From Thermoplasmata archaeon (GTDB lineage Archaea; Thermoplasmatota; Thermoplasmata; RBG-16-68-12), in the NCBI GenBank assembly GCA_035632695.1, contig DASQGG010000049.1:1-32436 (forward strand): 32,436 nt of DNA, written 5' to 3'. Position numbers and translations under genes: made by a program. This document shows, in pieces, positions 10,326-16,963 of the stretch. The notes below the pieces were generated by a model. It was given only the letters and a program-made list of their open reading frames with translations, searched no databases and was not told the DNA's origin. Position 1 is the first letter of the stretch. Each line of letters begins with the position of its first letter.

Positions 10326-10342
10326 CCGGACGGCGCGTCCGG
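10326..10342. repeat. Inverted repeat CCGGAC-N5-GTCCGG, possible terminator hairpin or operator
   Basis: A perfect 6-bp inverted repeat with a 5-nt loop (GGCGC), 25 bp after the acetyltransferase stop and before the winged-helix regulator gene. No T-run follows. The identical half-sites at identical spacing recur at 21517-21533. Confidence 0.5.
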
Positions 10343-10465
10343 GTACAATCCCGCACGCTGCGGCCCACAATGGCGCGGGTTCCTTCGGGCAAGCCCAGGC
10401 GGGCTTTAAGTCAGCCGAAAAGTTGCTCTCGGCCTTGATAGCAAGGACCCAACCCGGTGGTCGTC

Positions 10466-11008
10466 ATGACCGCGAACCCAGAGCAAGATCCGGAGCTAGC
10501 CATACTCACATCGGGATCCGATGAGGGCCCGACGAGCGAGAGCCCGCGCGGCGCGTTCGGCGTGGTCCGCACGATCCTCGATCACTACGCGTTCCGCATC
10601 CTCGTCGCGACGCACGAGCGGGAGTGCACCGCGTTCGAGCTGAGCCGGTGGCTGGGCATCCCCATCGTGGCGTGCTATCGCCGGCTCCGCTCGCTCGAGG
10701 TCCTCGGGCTCATCGCTCCCTCCCGCGTCACGATGTCGTCGGCGGGCCACCCGATTCGTCTCTTCCGCTCCCATGTCCGCTCGGCCCGTGTCGTGTTCGA
10801 GGACGGACGGCTCTACGCACAGATTGAACTCGCACCTCCGGAGAGCGCCGGCGAGCCCGAGGCGCGCCTGGAGGAAACACTGGACCGCGGTCCGGTCAAG
10901 CGAAAGCGCTCACGCGCGCCGCGCGATCTCCGCTACCCCGGCGCCGCGCTCGAACTTGTGGCCCATGGCGGCGAGGGTGCCCTCGATCCCGGTGAAGCAG
11001 GCCGCTAG
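10466..11008 (+). CDS. Winged helix-turn-helix (ArsR-like) transcriptional regulator
   Basis: Predicted DNA-binding regulator of about 180 residues. The wHTH core spans roughly residues 30-95: GVVRTILDHYAFRILVATHE, then the helix-turn-helix CTAFELSRWLGIPIVACYRR, then LRSLEVLGLI and the wing. The N-terminal 30 residues and the C-terminal 60 residues are low-complexity, with a basic KRKRSR patch. I prefer ATG 10466 (GGTGG 5 nt upstream); a GTG at 10457 is an alternative. TTTAAG at 10405-10410 is a plausible TATA element. The last 99 bp overlap the convergent aminotransferase gene, so the C-terminal tail, which has no recognisable fold, is the least certain part. Target genes are unknown. Confidence 0.8.
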   Translation: MTANPEQDPELAILTSGSDEGPTSESPRGAFGVVRTILDHYAFRILVATHERECTAFELSRWLGIPIVACYRRLRSLEVLGLIAPSRVTMSSAGHPIRLFRSHVRSARVVFEDGRLYAQIELAPPESAGEPEARLEETLDRGPVKRKRSRAPRDLRYPGAALELVAHGGEGALDPGEAGR

Positions 11009-12043
11009 GTCCGGGAACGAGCAGATGCCCATGTGACCGATCCGGAAGATCTTCCCCTTGAGCTGGCTCTGGCCGCCCGCCAGGATCACGCGGTACTGCT
11101 CCCGCAGGATCTTGCGGAACTTCGCGTCATCGATGCCCGGAGGGTACTTCGCCGCGGTCACCGTGTTCGACGCGAAGCGCGCGTCTGGGAAGAGGTCCAC
11201 GTCGATCCGGGCGTAGGCCGCGCGCGCGGCTTCCGCGAGCTTCCGCGTTCGCGCGATGCGGTTCTCCAGGCCCTCCTCTCGGAGCATCCGGAGGGCCTCC
11301 CGGAAGGCGAGGAAGAGGGGCACCGCGGGCGTGTAGGGCGTGTCCTGGATCGCCAGGCCTTCCACGTGGGCCTTCAGGTTCGTGTAGAACGAGGTCTCCG
11401 AGTGCAGGGACTCCGCCGCCCGCTTGGACAGCGCGACGGCCGCGAGTCCGGGCGGCGCGGCGATGCACTTCTGGGAGCCCATGACGAGCGCGTCGAAGCC
11501 CCACTCGTCGAAGCGGCTCTCCAACCCGCCCACGGCCGTGATCCCGTCCACCAGGAGGAGCTTGTCGTGCTTCTTCACGATCCTCGCGATCTCCGCGATG
11601 GGGTTCGTGAGGCCCGTGGAGGTCTCGTTCCAGCAGACCGTGACCGCTTTGTACGAGGGGTCGGCCTCGAGGGCCGCAGCGACGCGCTGCGGATCCACGG
11701 CTCTGCCCCACTCGAACGCGAGCGGCGTCGGCGAGGCAAACACGCCGCAGAGATCGTTGAAGCGCTCGCTGAACTTCCCGTTCACGAGGTTCAGCACCTT
11801 GTCCTGCTTTCGCAGGAGACCCGAGACCGCGGACTCGAGTCCCGCGGTGCCCGAGCCCGAGAGGATCGCGACATCGCCCTTCGTGCCGAACATGTACTGG
11901 ACCAGTTCCCGCAGTTCGGTCAGGATGTCTTTGAACTCGGGACCGCGGTGGTTCAGGGCGGGCGCGGACATGGCCCGCAACACCCGCGGATGCATCTTGA
12001 CAGGACCTGGGAGCATGAACACGGTGTCTTCGGCGTCGACCAT
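10910..12043 (-). CDS. Class V pyridoxal-phosphate aminotransferase (alanine/serine-glyoxylate or -pyruvate type)
   Basis: A 377-residue fold-type I PLP enzyme, probably moving an amino group between alanine, serine or aspartate and glyoxylate or pyruvate. Seen: MLPGPVKMHPRVLRAM at the N-terminus, NHRGPEFKDIL, AILSGSGTAGLESAV (phosphate-binding loop), CWNETSTGLTNPI, LLLVDGITAVGG with the PLP-contacting Asp, the Schiff-base lysine in VMGSQKCIAAPPGL, and GKIFRIGHMG near the C-terminus. The ATG at 12043 is chosen because CGTTTAAG is centred about 29 bp upstream and no ribosome binding site is seen, which fits a leaderless mRNA. A longer frame to 12214 exists but its extension looks non-coding. 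The 3' end overlaps the winged-helix gene by 99 bp. Exact substrates are open; phosphoserine aminotransferase activity is also possible. Confidence 0.88.
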   Translation of the reverse strand: MVDAEDTVFMLPGPVKMHPRVLRAMSAPALNHRGPEFKDILTELRELVQYMFGTKGDVAILSGSGTAGLESAVSGLLRKQDKVLNLVNGKFSERFNDLCGVFASPTPLAFEWGRAVDPQRVAAALEADPSYKAVTVCWNETSTGLTNPIAEIARIVKKHDKLLLVDGITAVGGLESRFDEWGFDALVMGSQKCIAAPPGLAAVALSKRAAESLHSETSFYTNLKAHVEGLAIQDTPYTPAVPLFLAFREALRMLREEGLENRIARTRKLAEAARAAYARIDVDLFPDARFASNTVTAAKYPPGIDDAKFRKILREQYRVILAGGQSQLKGKIFRIGHMGICSFPDLAACFTGIEGTLAAMGHKFERGAGVAEIARRA

Positions 12044-12068
12044 GAATGCGAGCCAAGCGGAGACCCGG

Positions 12069-12075
12069 CTTAAAC
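12069..12075 (-). promoter_or_regulatory. TATA box for leaderless aminotransferase mRNA
   Basis: The minus strand reads CGTTTAAGCC, centred about 29 bp before ATG 12043. This spacing matches archaeal TATA-to-start distance when transcription begins at or next to the start codon. Confidence 0.65.
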
Positions 12076-12094
12076 GATTCGTCGATTCCCTTCG

Positions 12095-12120
12095 GGTCGG
12101 TTTACGTTGCATCACCGACC
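12095..12120. repeat. Inverted repeat GGTCGGT-N12-ACCGACC upstream of the aminotransferase
   Basis: A perfect 7-bp inverted repeat with a 12-bp spacer, placed just upstream of the aminotransferase TATA box. Centre-to-centre spacing of about 19 bp (under two helical turns) is compatible with a dimeric regulator site. No other evidence of function. Confidence 0.35.
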
Positions 12121-12216
12121 GCTCCGACTCGACCGCGGCCCTTGGAACGAGATCTGCCGCCGGATCGCGCGTCCACACGAAACGGAGTTCCTTCGCGTGA
12201 TAAAATCCTAGCAACC

Positions 12217-12225
12217 ATTATATAG
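12217..12225 (+). promoter_or_regulatory. TATA box, probable promoter of the ribbon-helix-helix gene
   Basis: ATTATATAG within an unusually A/T-rich stretch (12200-12230, also containing GATAAAATCC). It lies about 75 bp before the start of the ribbon-helix-helix gene, implying a leader near 50 nt. The element is nearly symmetrical and could also fire on the minus strand. The rest of 12121-12296 shows no gene. Confidence 0.6.
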
Positions 12226-12296
12226 CGATAGCCCTTTCCGCCGGACAAGCGTCGGTCACAGGGGGTCGACTTGACCTACGCAGGCGGACGGTCGTT

Positions 12297-12533
12297 ATGA
12301 AAGATGACACGGAAAAGATCACGCTCCGCCTCCCGCAGCGGTACCTGAAGGCCCTGGACTTCCTCGTCGAGGTGGACGATTTCCCGAACCGCTCCGAGGC
12401 GGTGCGGGCCGCGATCCGGGACCTCGTGTACGCGCGCGTGGAACTCGTCACGGACAAGCTCAAGCGAATCCAAGAAGCCGAAAAATCGCTCGCTGACATG
12501 GAGTCGTTCAAGAAGGAATTCCTGAACAAGTGA
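12297..12533 (+). CDS. Ribbon-helix-helix (CopG/MetJ fold) DNA-binding protein
   Basis: A 78-residue regulator. The N-terminal beta strand EKITLRLPQRYLKALDFLV followed by the turn FPNRSEAVRAAIRDLV is the standard ribbon-helix-helix pattern: the strand pair reads DNA and the PNRSE turn contacts the backbone. A C-terminal charged helix (residues about 48-75, ELVTDKLKRIQEAEKSLADM) could form a coiled coil for dimer or tetramer assembly. In other archaea similar short proteins (for example the CdrS group) control cell-division genes, but no ftsZ or other target is adjacent here, so that role is only a possibility. No antitoxin partner toxin gene is present, arguing against a toxin-antitoxin pair. 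It is followed by a strong terminator-like hairpin. Confidence 0.88.
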   Translation: MKDDTEKITLRLPQRYLKALDFLVEVDDFPNRSEAVRAAIRDLVYARVELVTDKLKRIQEAEKSLADMESFKKEFLNK

Positions 12534-12611
12534 GAAGGGTCAGAAGGGATGGATGCCGCCGGAGGGTGACGCCGCCGCTCGCCAGGATGTCACGATTACC
12601 TCCCCCCCAAC

Positions 12612-12643
12612 TGGGTGGCCATCGCGCCACCCACTTTTCTTTT
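12612..12643 (+). terminator. Stem-loop plus T-rich tail, probable terminator after the ribbon-helix-helix gene
   Basis: A perfect 8-bp stem TGGGTGGC / GCCACCCA with a 6-nt loop is followed directly by CTTTTCTTTT. It lies 79 bp after the stop codon at 12533. Archaeal termination mainly needs the T-rich tract, which is present. The interval 12534-12611 contains no convincing gene. Confidence 0.65.
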
Positions 12644-12649
12644 GAAGTT

Positions 12650-12702
12650 CGGACCTGTCCGCTCTTCTCGGACCTGATAATTGCTCTCGAAAACCGGACC
12701 TG
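12650..12702 (+). repeat. Three direct copies of CGGACCTG
   Basis: The octamer CGGACCTG occurs at 12650, 12669 and 12695; the second and third copies extend to CGGACCTGATA. The first copy also reads as the short palindrome CGGAC-CT-GTCCG. They sit between the terminator and the start of the next gene at 12752, where operator sites could be expected. Confidence 0.5.
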
Positions 12703-12751
12703 ATACTGGGCTCACCACGGCTATAGCCCGCGCCTGCTCGTCGGCGCGCCG

Positions 12752-13006
12752 ATGGCGACAATCACATCGGCCGAAAGCGTCCCATCCGAGGCGGCGATCG
12801 CTCCGGTCTCCCTCATCTCCCAAGTCCGGACGTTCCTCTGGCTCGCCTCGGGCATGTTCAGCACGTCCGCTCTTGCGCTCGCTTTCCTCGACTACTGGGT
12901 GGTCGCCTCCTCGAGCCAGGCCACGACACACTTCGTGGCGGCCGTAGTTTCGGCCGCGCTGTTCGGCGTGGCCACCGTGTTCAAGCTCGGGCCCGCCGAG
13001 GCGTGA
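12752..13006 (+). CDS. Small membrane protein, two predicted helices, unknown function
   Basis: An 84-residue protein that I do not recognise. Two hydrophobic helices are visible: about residues 25-48 (FLWLASGMFSTSALALAFLD) and 58-76 (HFVAAVVSAALFGVATVF), with short polar ends. The ATG is supported by GGCTATAGCC (12719-12728) centred about 28 bp upstream, matching the leaderless pattern seen elsewhere here. It precedes two other small membrane genes on the same strand. It may be an envelope component, but nothing assigns a role. Confidence 0.55.
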   Translation: MATITSAESVPSEAAIAPVSLISQVRTFLWLASGMFSTSALALAFLDYWVVASSSQATTHFVAAVVSAALFGVATVFKLGPAEA

Positions 13007-13037
13007 AACGGGTCGCGCTCGCTCGCCAGCGCCGAAC

Positions 13038-13045
13038 GTTTATCT
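13038..13045 (+). promoter_or_regulatory. TATA box for leaderless mRNA of the exported-protein pair
   Basis: CGTTTATCTAA lies 25-32 bp before the GTG start at 13070, with no ribosome binding site between. This fixes the otherwise ambiguous GTG start. Confidence 0.6.
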
Positions 13046-13069
13046 AATGACGTCCCCATCGCCGAACCT

Positions 13070-13585
13070 GTGGACCGGGAAGTCTGGGTCCGAGCGGGCA
13101 TGTTCGCGGCCATCATCGCTCTCGTCGTCCTGATCCTGGCCACGCCGAGCCTCATGGGTCACCCCCCCGTCCTCACGCCGCCGCTCCTCATCGTCGGCGT
13201 CACGCCCGATCACGCGAACCTCACGCTCTACGTGACCGCCTCCGTCCAGGCCTATCTGTACGACGACATCACGGTGAACCTGACGCGGCTGAACCCGGCG
13301 AACGCGAGCGTCGGGTGGACGAACGTCTCCGAGACGTACACGTATGGGCTCGAGGTTAAGGTGCCCCTAAACCTCACGTACTGGCGGATCCACGTCTGGC
13401 TCCGGGACCAGCAGCACAACTACTTCGAGGACAACGTGAGCCTGAGGGTCTACGCGGACCCGAACAACGGCTATCGAGTGACCCTCGCCTTCACGTTCCC
13501 CGACGACCGGTCGACCGCCGTCGTGACGCGCGTGGTTCCGGACGACTATCGGGTGGCGATCCCGCGCAGGGGGACGCTCGCATGA
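13070..13585 (+). CDS. Exported, membrane-anchored beta-domain protein, unknown function
   Basis: A 171-residue protein with an N-terminal helix (about residues 10-27, MFAAIIALVVLILATPSLMG) that acts as signal peptide or anchor. The remainder is beta-rich, with at least five N-glycosylation sequons (NLT, NLT, NAS, NVS, NLT, NVS), as expected for an archaeal surface domain of Ig-like type. GTG start; a TATA element sits 25-32 bp upstream. The stop codon overlaps the next start in ATGA, so this protein and the following two-helix protein are co-translated and may form one complex. No family recognised. Confidence 0.7.
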   Translation: MDREVWVRAGMFAAIIALVVLILATPSLMGHPPVLTPPLLIVGVTPDHANLTLYVTASVQAYLYDDITVNLTRLNPANASVGWTNVSETYTYGLEVKVPLNLTYWRIHVWLRDQQHNYFEDNVSLRVYADPNNGYRVTLAFTFPDDRSTAVVTRVVPDDYRVAIPRRGTLA

Positions 13586-13920
13586 AGATCTCCCGGTGGA
13601 CGTTGCTGTGGCTCCTGATCGTCGGCGTCCTGGCGGCCATCTGGCTCGCCGTGATCACGGGCTACGTGACCCCCGGGGACATCGTGGGCTCGTTCCTCGG
13701 GCTCGTGTTCGCCTTGGTCGTGATCTCGATCCTTGCGATCATCGGGGCCGTGTTCCTGGGGATCGTGATCAGCCACCGGATCATGTCCGGCCAAGGCTTC
13801 ACCCCGTTCGAGGAGGAGATGCTCAAGATGCGTCAGGAGGTCCGGAACCTCCAGGACCGCGTTGAGGCGATCGCGGCGAAGCTCGGAGCCGGGCCGGATG
13901 CCAAGGACCGAAGCCGCTAG
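13582..13920 (+). CDS. Two-helix membrane protein with cytoplasmic coiled coil
   Basis: A 112-residue protein with two membrane helices (about residues 8-27 and 37-65) and a C-terminal charged helix, PFEEEMLKMRQEVRNLQDRV, predicted to be a coiled coil. It starts within the stop codon of the preceding exported protein (ATGA overlap). Its own stop TAG shares the CTAG tetranucleotide with the stop of the convergent Cas4-like gene at 13917-13920. The layout suggests a small scaffold linking the outside domain of its partner to the cytoplasm; this is inference. No family recognised. Confidence 0.7.
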   Translation: MKISRWTLLWLLIVGVLAAIWLAVITGYVTPGDIVGSFLGLVFALVVISILAIIGAVFLGIVISHRIMSGQGFTPFEEEMLKMRQEVRNLQDRVEAIAAKLGAGPDAKDRSR

Positions 13921-14918
13921 GCCAGGCGCTCCGGGCAGCCGGCTCGTCTCGAGCAGTGCAGGCACTTCCCGGGACGGTTGTGGTTCCGGTGGGCCTCACC
14001 CTGGGCCAGGCACTCGCGCATCTCGCCCAGCTTGGCGAGCACGAGTTGCTTGAGATCCTCGTTGTACTCGATGTCGTGGCTCGCGTCCTCGTAGCGGATC
14101 ACGCCGTGGGGCGGCGGCCTTCCGTACTCCTCCTCGACGAGGAGGCAGTACGCCGCGATCTGGAGGATATGGGAGAAGAGGGGGCCGCGTGGAGTCCGTC
14201 CTGTCTTCACCTCGACGGGGATGGGCTGGTCGCCCTCGAGGAGGACTGCATCGGGGCGCCCGGAGAGCCCGTATCGCCGGGCTACGAAGAGCTTGGGCTT
14301 CTCCCGTTCCGAGTCGATGTAGACGAGGTTCCCCCGGGTCATCTCGTACTTCGAGCGCGTCGCGACGGCCTGTTCCGCCTCCCGCATGGATCGGTAGAGG
14401 AACACGCTGGCTCCGATGAGCCAGGTCAGCGCGAGCGCCATGAACGCCTCCGCCAGGAGGGAGTTCACGAATCCCGGGATGGAGACCGCGGCGACGGCCA
14501 GGACCGCGGCGGCCATGGCGAACACGAGGATGATCCGCTCCATGAAGAACGGAGCGATCTTGGAGGACAGGCGCTCCGCCCGATAGAGGAAGTACACCGC
14601 GGAGAGGAGCCAGATCAGGGACACCGCGGAGAGGAGGCGGGCGATCTCAATTGCGACGTCAAACAGGAAGGTCACTCCGACGATCGCGATGATCGTCGCG
14701 GCGATCGCGAAGTACATGACGCCGGCCTCGGCCTCGCGCGCCGTGGTCTCATGGCGCTCGATCCCCTGGAGATCCGTCGAGACCGCCGCGTGTTTCTTCT
14801 CCCCCTCCACGATCTCCGCCCCCTCCTCGGGGGCCATCCCGCGGCTCAGCCACCAGCTCAGGGGACAGTACCCGAACTTCTCCAGGTCGGCGGCGGAGAT
14901 GAGCTCGGAGGAGGCCAC
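13917..14918 (-). CDS. Cas4-like PD-(D/E)XK nuclease with four inserted membrane helices
   Basis: Predicted 333-residue membrane-embedded nuclease of the Cas4/RecB family. The N-terminus AADLEKFGYCPLSWWL provides the first iron-sulfur cysteine (C18) and His43 follows in GEKKHAA. The catalytic core is complete: D223 in GLSGRPDAVLLEGD, E236-V-K238 in PVEVKTGR, and Q253-x3-Y257 in ILQIAAYCLL. The C-terminus has C319-x2-C322-x5-C328, exactly the Cas4 cluster spacing. Between His43 and the core lie four hydrophobic helices (about 68-88, 95-113, 127-147, 152-176), absent from ordinary Cas4. GTG start with CTTTAGA 23-29 bp upstream. No CRISPR array, cas1 or cas2 is in the window, so this is a solo Cas4-like protein. 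Its start lies inside the end of the phospholipase-D-like gene. Nuclease activity is well supported by motifs; the biological role is unknown. Confidence 0.85.
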   Translation of the reverse strand: MASSELISAADLEKFGYCPLSWWLSRGMAPEEGAEIVEGEKKHAAVSTDLQGIERHETTAREAEAGVMYFAIAATIIAIVGVTFLFDVAIEIARLLSAVSLIWLLSAVYFLYRAERLSSKIAPFFMERIILVFAMAAAVLAVAAVSIPGFVNSLLAEAFMALALTWLIGASVFLYRSMREAEQAVATRSKYEMTRGNLVYIDSEREKPKLFVARRYGLSGRPDAVLLEGDQPIPVEVKTGRTPRGPLFSHILQIAAYCLLVEEEYGRPPPHGVIRYEDASHDIEYNEDLKQLVLAKLGEMRECLAQGEAHRNHNRPGKCLHCSRRAGCPERLA

Positions 14919-16854
14919 GCCGAACCATCCCTCGCCGGGGCTTTAGACCTTTGTTCGTGCGTCTCATTTTCCGCAGCGACAGGGCGCACGCGGCGGCGAC
15001 GAATCCGTAAATGGCCGCGATCTCCCAGGGATCCTGGATCGTGAGGTCGTCCTGCGAGCCGGGGAGTCGCCCCTCCCAGTCTCCCAGGAACGCGGCCTCG
15101 AGGCGGGCGGCGACCTGCGGATCCTCCAGGACGAGGCCGATCTCCCGGTTCTCCGTCGCGGATCCGCGCGCCCAGTTCAGGCTCGAAACGAAGGCGGCCC
15201 GTCCGTCGACGACCATGCCTTTGTTGTGAACGCGCTCGATGGACCCCTTGGGCGCCAAGACCCGCGCCTCCAGGTCCACGCCGTCTCGGCGTGCTCGCTC
15301 GTTCAATTGCGCCGCGAGCTGCCCGTTCCCCGTGACCTCGGCCTCCGAGGACCAGTTGCTCCCGTCGAACAGGAGGCGGACGGAGACGCCGCGGCGGGCC
15401 GCGGCGAACGCCGCCTCGAGGAGCGGGTTGGGCCGGTCCCCCCAGGGATCGTCCGCGTAGAACGCCTCGATCCAGATGCGATCGCGGGCCGTCGCGAGGA
15501 GTCCGAGCCATCCGTCCGCATCGAGGGCCGTGTCGGGTCCGACCACGAGGCGGACGCGCCTCGCCCCGGCGATCGCGGCGGGACTCCAGGGAAGGGTGCC
15601 CCCGGGCGAAGACACGCCTCCTCCGCCCATGGGCGTGGCGGCCACGGAGTCCGCGCGGCTTGGGTCGAAATCCTCCTCGAACACCTGCCAGAGCTGCTCC
15701 GCGAGGGCGCGGTCCTCGACAACCGCAGACCAGCCCCGGTTGCCCGGGTCGCCCGGTACGGGGAACCCGGAATCCCCGAAGTTCTCGGAGCTGATCACGA
15801 CCGCGTCGCCGTCCACGACCGCGTACTTCGCATGGAGGTAGCGGTACCGCTTGACCAGGTCCGGACCCGATCGGAGAAAGCGTACGTCGGCGCCGGCCGC
15901 CAGGAGGTCATTGACCACGTTCTGCTCGTCGGCGTCCACGCCGCCGACGGGCGCGCCTTCTAGGAGGACCCGGACCCGCACGCCGCTGCGGGCGCGGTCC
16001 GCGAGAACCGCGCCGATCGCGTCGCTGGTCAGCGTGTACACGGCCACCTCGAGCGTGCGGTCCGCGGACGCGAGGAACGAGAGGAGGGGCCCACGCCCGT
16101 CCTCCGGGGACAGGAAGATCCGAGGGACGGATGCGACGTCCAGGGGCTGGGGGTCGAACTCGGATTGGCCGAGCCGGTACGGGCGGACGCCCTCCCAGTC
16201 CGCCGCGTCGTCGTGGTCGACCGCGCCCTCGGCGGCCGCGATGCGGGTCGCCACCTCGCCGCGGGAGGGAGCGGGCGCCGGAGGTCCCGTCCATCCGGGA
16301 CCCGCGTACGTCGAGGCGCCGTACACGAAGGCGTCGCGCACGGTGCCCGAGGCGTCGAGCAGGAGGACCTCGTCCCCCGTGTCGGCCAAGCGAGGCGTGC
16401 CACCCGCCATGCGTCGGGCGTCCCCCTGCCCGTACGTGAAGTCCGCGGGGCGCCGGACGTCCTCCTCGTAGCTCGTGGAGTTCTTCGTCGCGACGAGGCG
16501 AGCCTGCGCCTCGAGGCGCGTGCCCGACGGGAACGTGGCGGTGGCCTCGCAGTCCGACAAGGACCACCCGGAGAGGTCCACGGGGACGGACGCCAGGTTC
16601 GTGATCTCCACGAACTCGTCATCTCGCGCCGAGTTCGGGTAGACGCGGGTCACAAGGACCGCGTCCGTGGCTCCCGCGGGAAAAAGTGGGGCCGCGGGCG
16701 CGGCGGTCGACAGCTCGACGTCCGCGTCGCGGCCCTGGGGGAGAGAGGGGCAAGCGAGGAGGACCACGGCGAGGAGGACGGCCGCCGCGGACCCCGCTTC
16801 CGTCACGCGCGGGCCAAGGCGCCGGCGCAGGATAATCCGTGGGCGTACAGGCAC
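14749..16854 (-). CDS. Exported lamin-tail domain / phospholipase D-like (HKD) protein
   Basis: A predicted 701-residue surface protein. A hydrophobic N-terminal segment (about 20-36) ends in VVLLAC, which could be a signal peptide or lipobox. Residues about 66-180 form a lamin-tail domain (ARDDEFVEITN, VDLSGWSLSD, DTGDEVLLLD). Two phospholipase-D catalytic motifs follow: H341-x-K343-x4-D348 with SSENFGDSG, and H543-x-K545-x4-D550 with SSLNWARGS. A membrane helix (about 611-627) is followed by a basic tail. The last 56 codons (14749-14918) overlap the Cas4-like gene in another frame and look like shifted coding sequence, so the true end may be earlier through an unseen frameshift. GTG start with AAGGT just upstream; in-frame TAA before it. 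In this family the two HKD motifs hydrolyse phosphodiesters, either nucleic acid or lipid; with a lamin-tail domain an extracellular nuclease is more likely. Confidence 0.85.
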   Translation of the reverse strand: MPVRPRIILRRRLGPRVTEAGSAAAVLLAVVLLACPSLPQGRDADVELSTAAPAAPLFPAGATDAVLVTRVYPNSARDDEFVEITNLASVPVDLSGWSLSDCEATATFPSGTRLEAQARLVATKNSTSYEEDVRRPADFTYGQGDARRMAGGTPRLADTGDEVLLLDASGTVRDAFVYGASTYAGPGWTGPPAPAPSRGEVATRIAAAEGAVDHDDAADWEGVRPYRLGQSEFDPQPLDVASVPRIFLSPEDGRGPLLSFLASADRTLEVAVYTLTSDAIGAVLADRARSGVRVRVLLEGAPVGGVDADEQNVVNDLLAAGADVRFLRSGPDLVKRYRYLHAKYAVVDGDAVVISSENFGDSGFPVPGDPGNRGWSAVVEDRALAEQLWQVFEEDFDPSRADSVAATPMGGGGVSSPGGTLPWSPAAIAGARRVRLVVGPDTALDADGWLGLLATARDRIWIEAFYADDPWGDRPNPLLEAAFAAARRGVSVRLLFDGSNWSSEAEVTGNGQLAAQLNERARRDGVDLEARVLAPKGSIERVHNKGMVVDGRAAFVSSLNWARGSATENREIGLVLEDPQVAARLEAAFLGDWEGRLPGSQDDLTIQDPWEIAAIYGFVAAACALSLRKMRRTNKGLKPRRGMVRRGLLRAHLRRRPGEVRVLSPELVAEPRDGPRGGGGDRGGGEETRGGLDGSPGDRAP
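14941..14947 (-). promoter_or_regulatory. TATA-like element for the Cas4-like gene
   Basis: The minus strand reads GGTCTAAAGCCCC, centred about 26 bp before the GTG at 14918. It lies within the 3' end of the upstream gene, so the nuclease may have its own leaderless mRNA in addition to read-through. Confidence 0.45.
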
Positions 16855-16889
16855 GCTACCTTACCCGGGCACCGGCGCGTCCCAACCCG

Positions 16890-16901
16890 AGAAAAATAAT
16901 C
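16890..16901. promoter_or_regulatory. A/T-rich element shared by two divergent surface-protein genes
   Basis: GAGAAAAATAATC is the only A/T-rich block between the divergent starts at 16854 (minus) and 16964 (plus). On the minus strand it reads GATTATTTTTCTC, about 36-47 bp before the GTG. It is the likely TATA region for one or both genes. Confidence 0.45.
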
Positions 16902-16963
16902 AGGCGGGATAACCGGGACCGGTTGGTCTTCTATGCCCGCGGGGAAGGACGCCTCCGAGGCGC

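Noticed and set aside
12044-12214. N-terminal extension of the aminotransferase to 12214
   Set aside because: The added residues have no family match, and a TATA element sits inside the extension at the right distance for ATG 12043.
12297-12533. Toxin-antitoxin pair suggested by the ribbon-helix-helix protein
   Set aside because: No small toxin gene overlaps or abuts it. The next gene is separated by a terminator-like hairpin and encodes a two-helix membrane protein.
13917-14918. CRISPR-Cas locus suggested by the Cas4-like gene
   Set aside because: No array of regularly spaced repeats and no cas1, cas2 or effector gene is present in the window.
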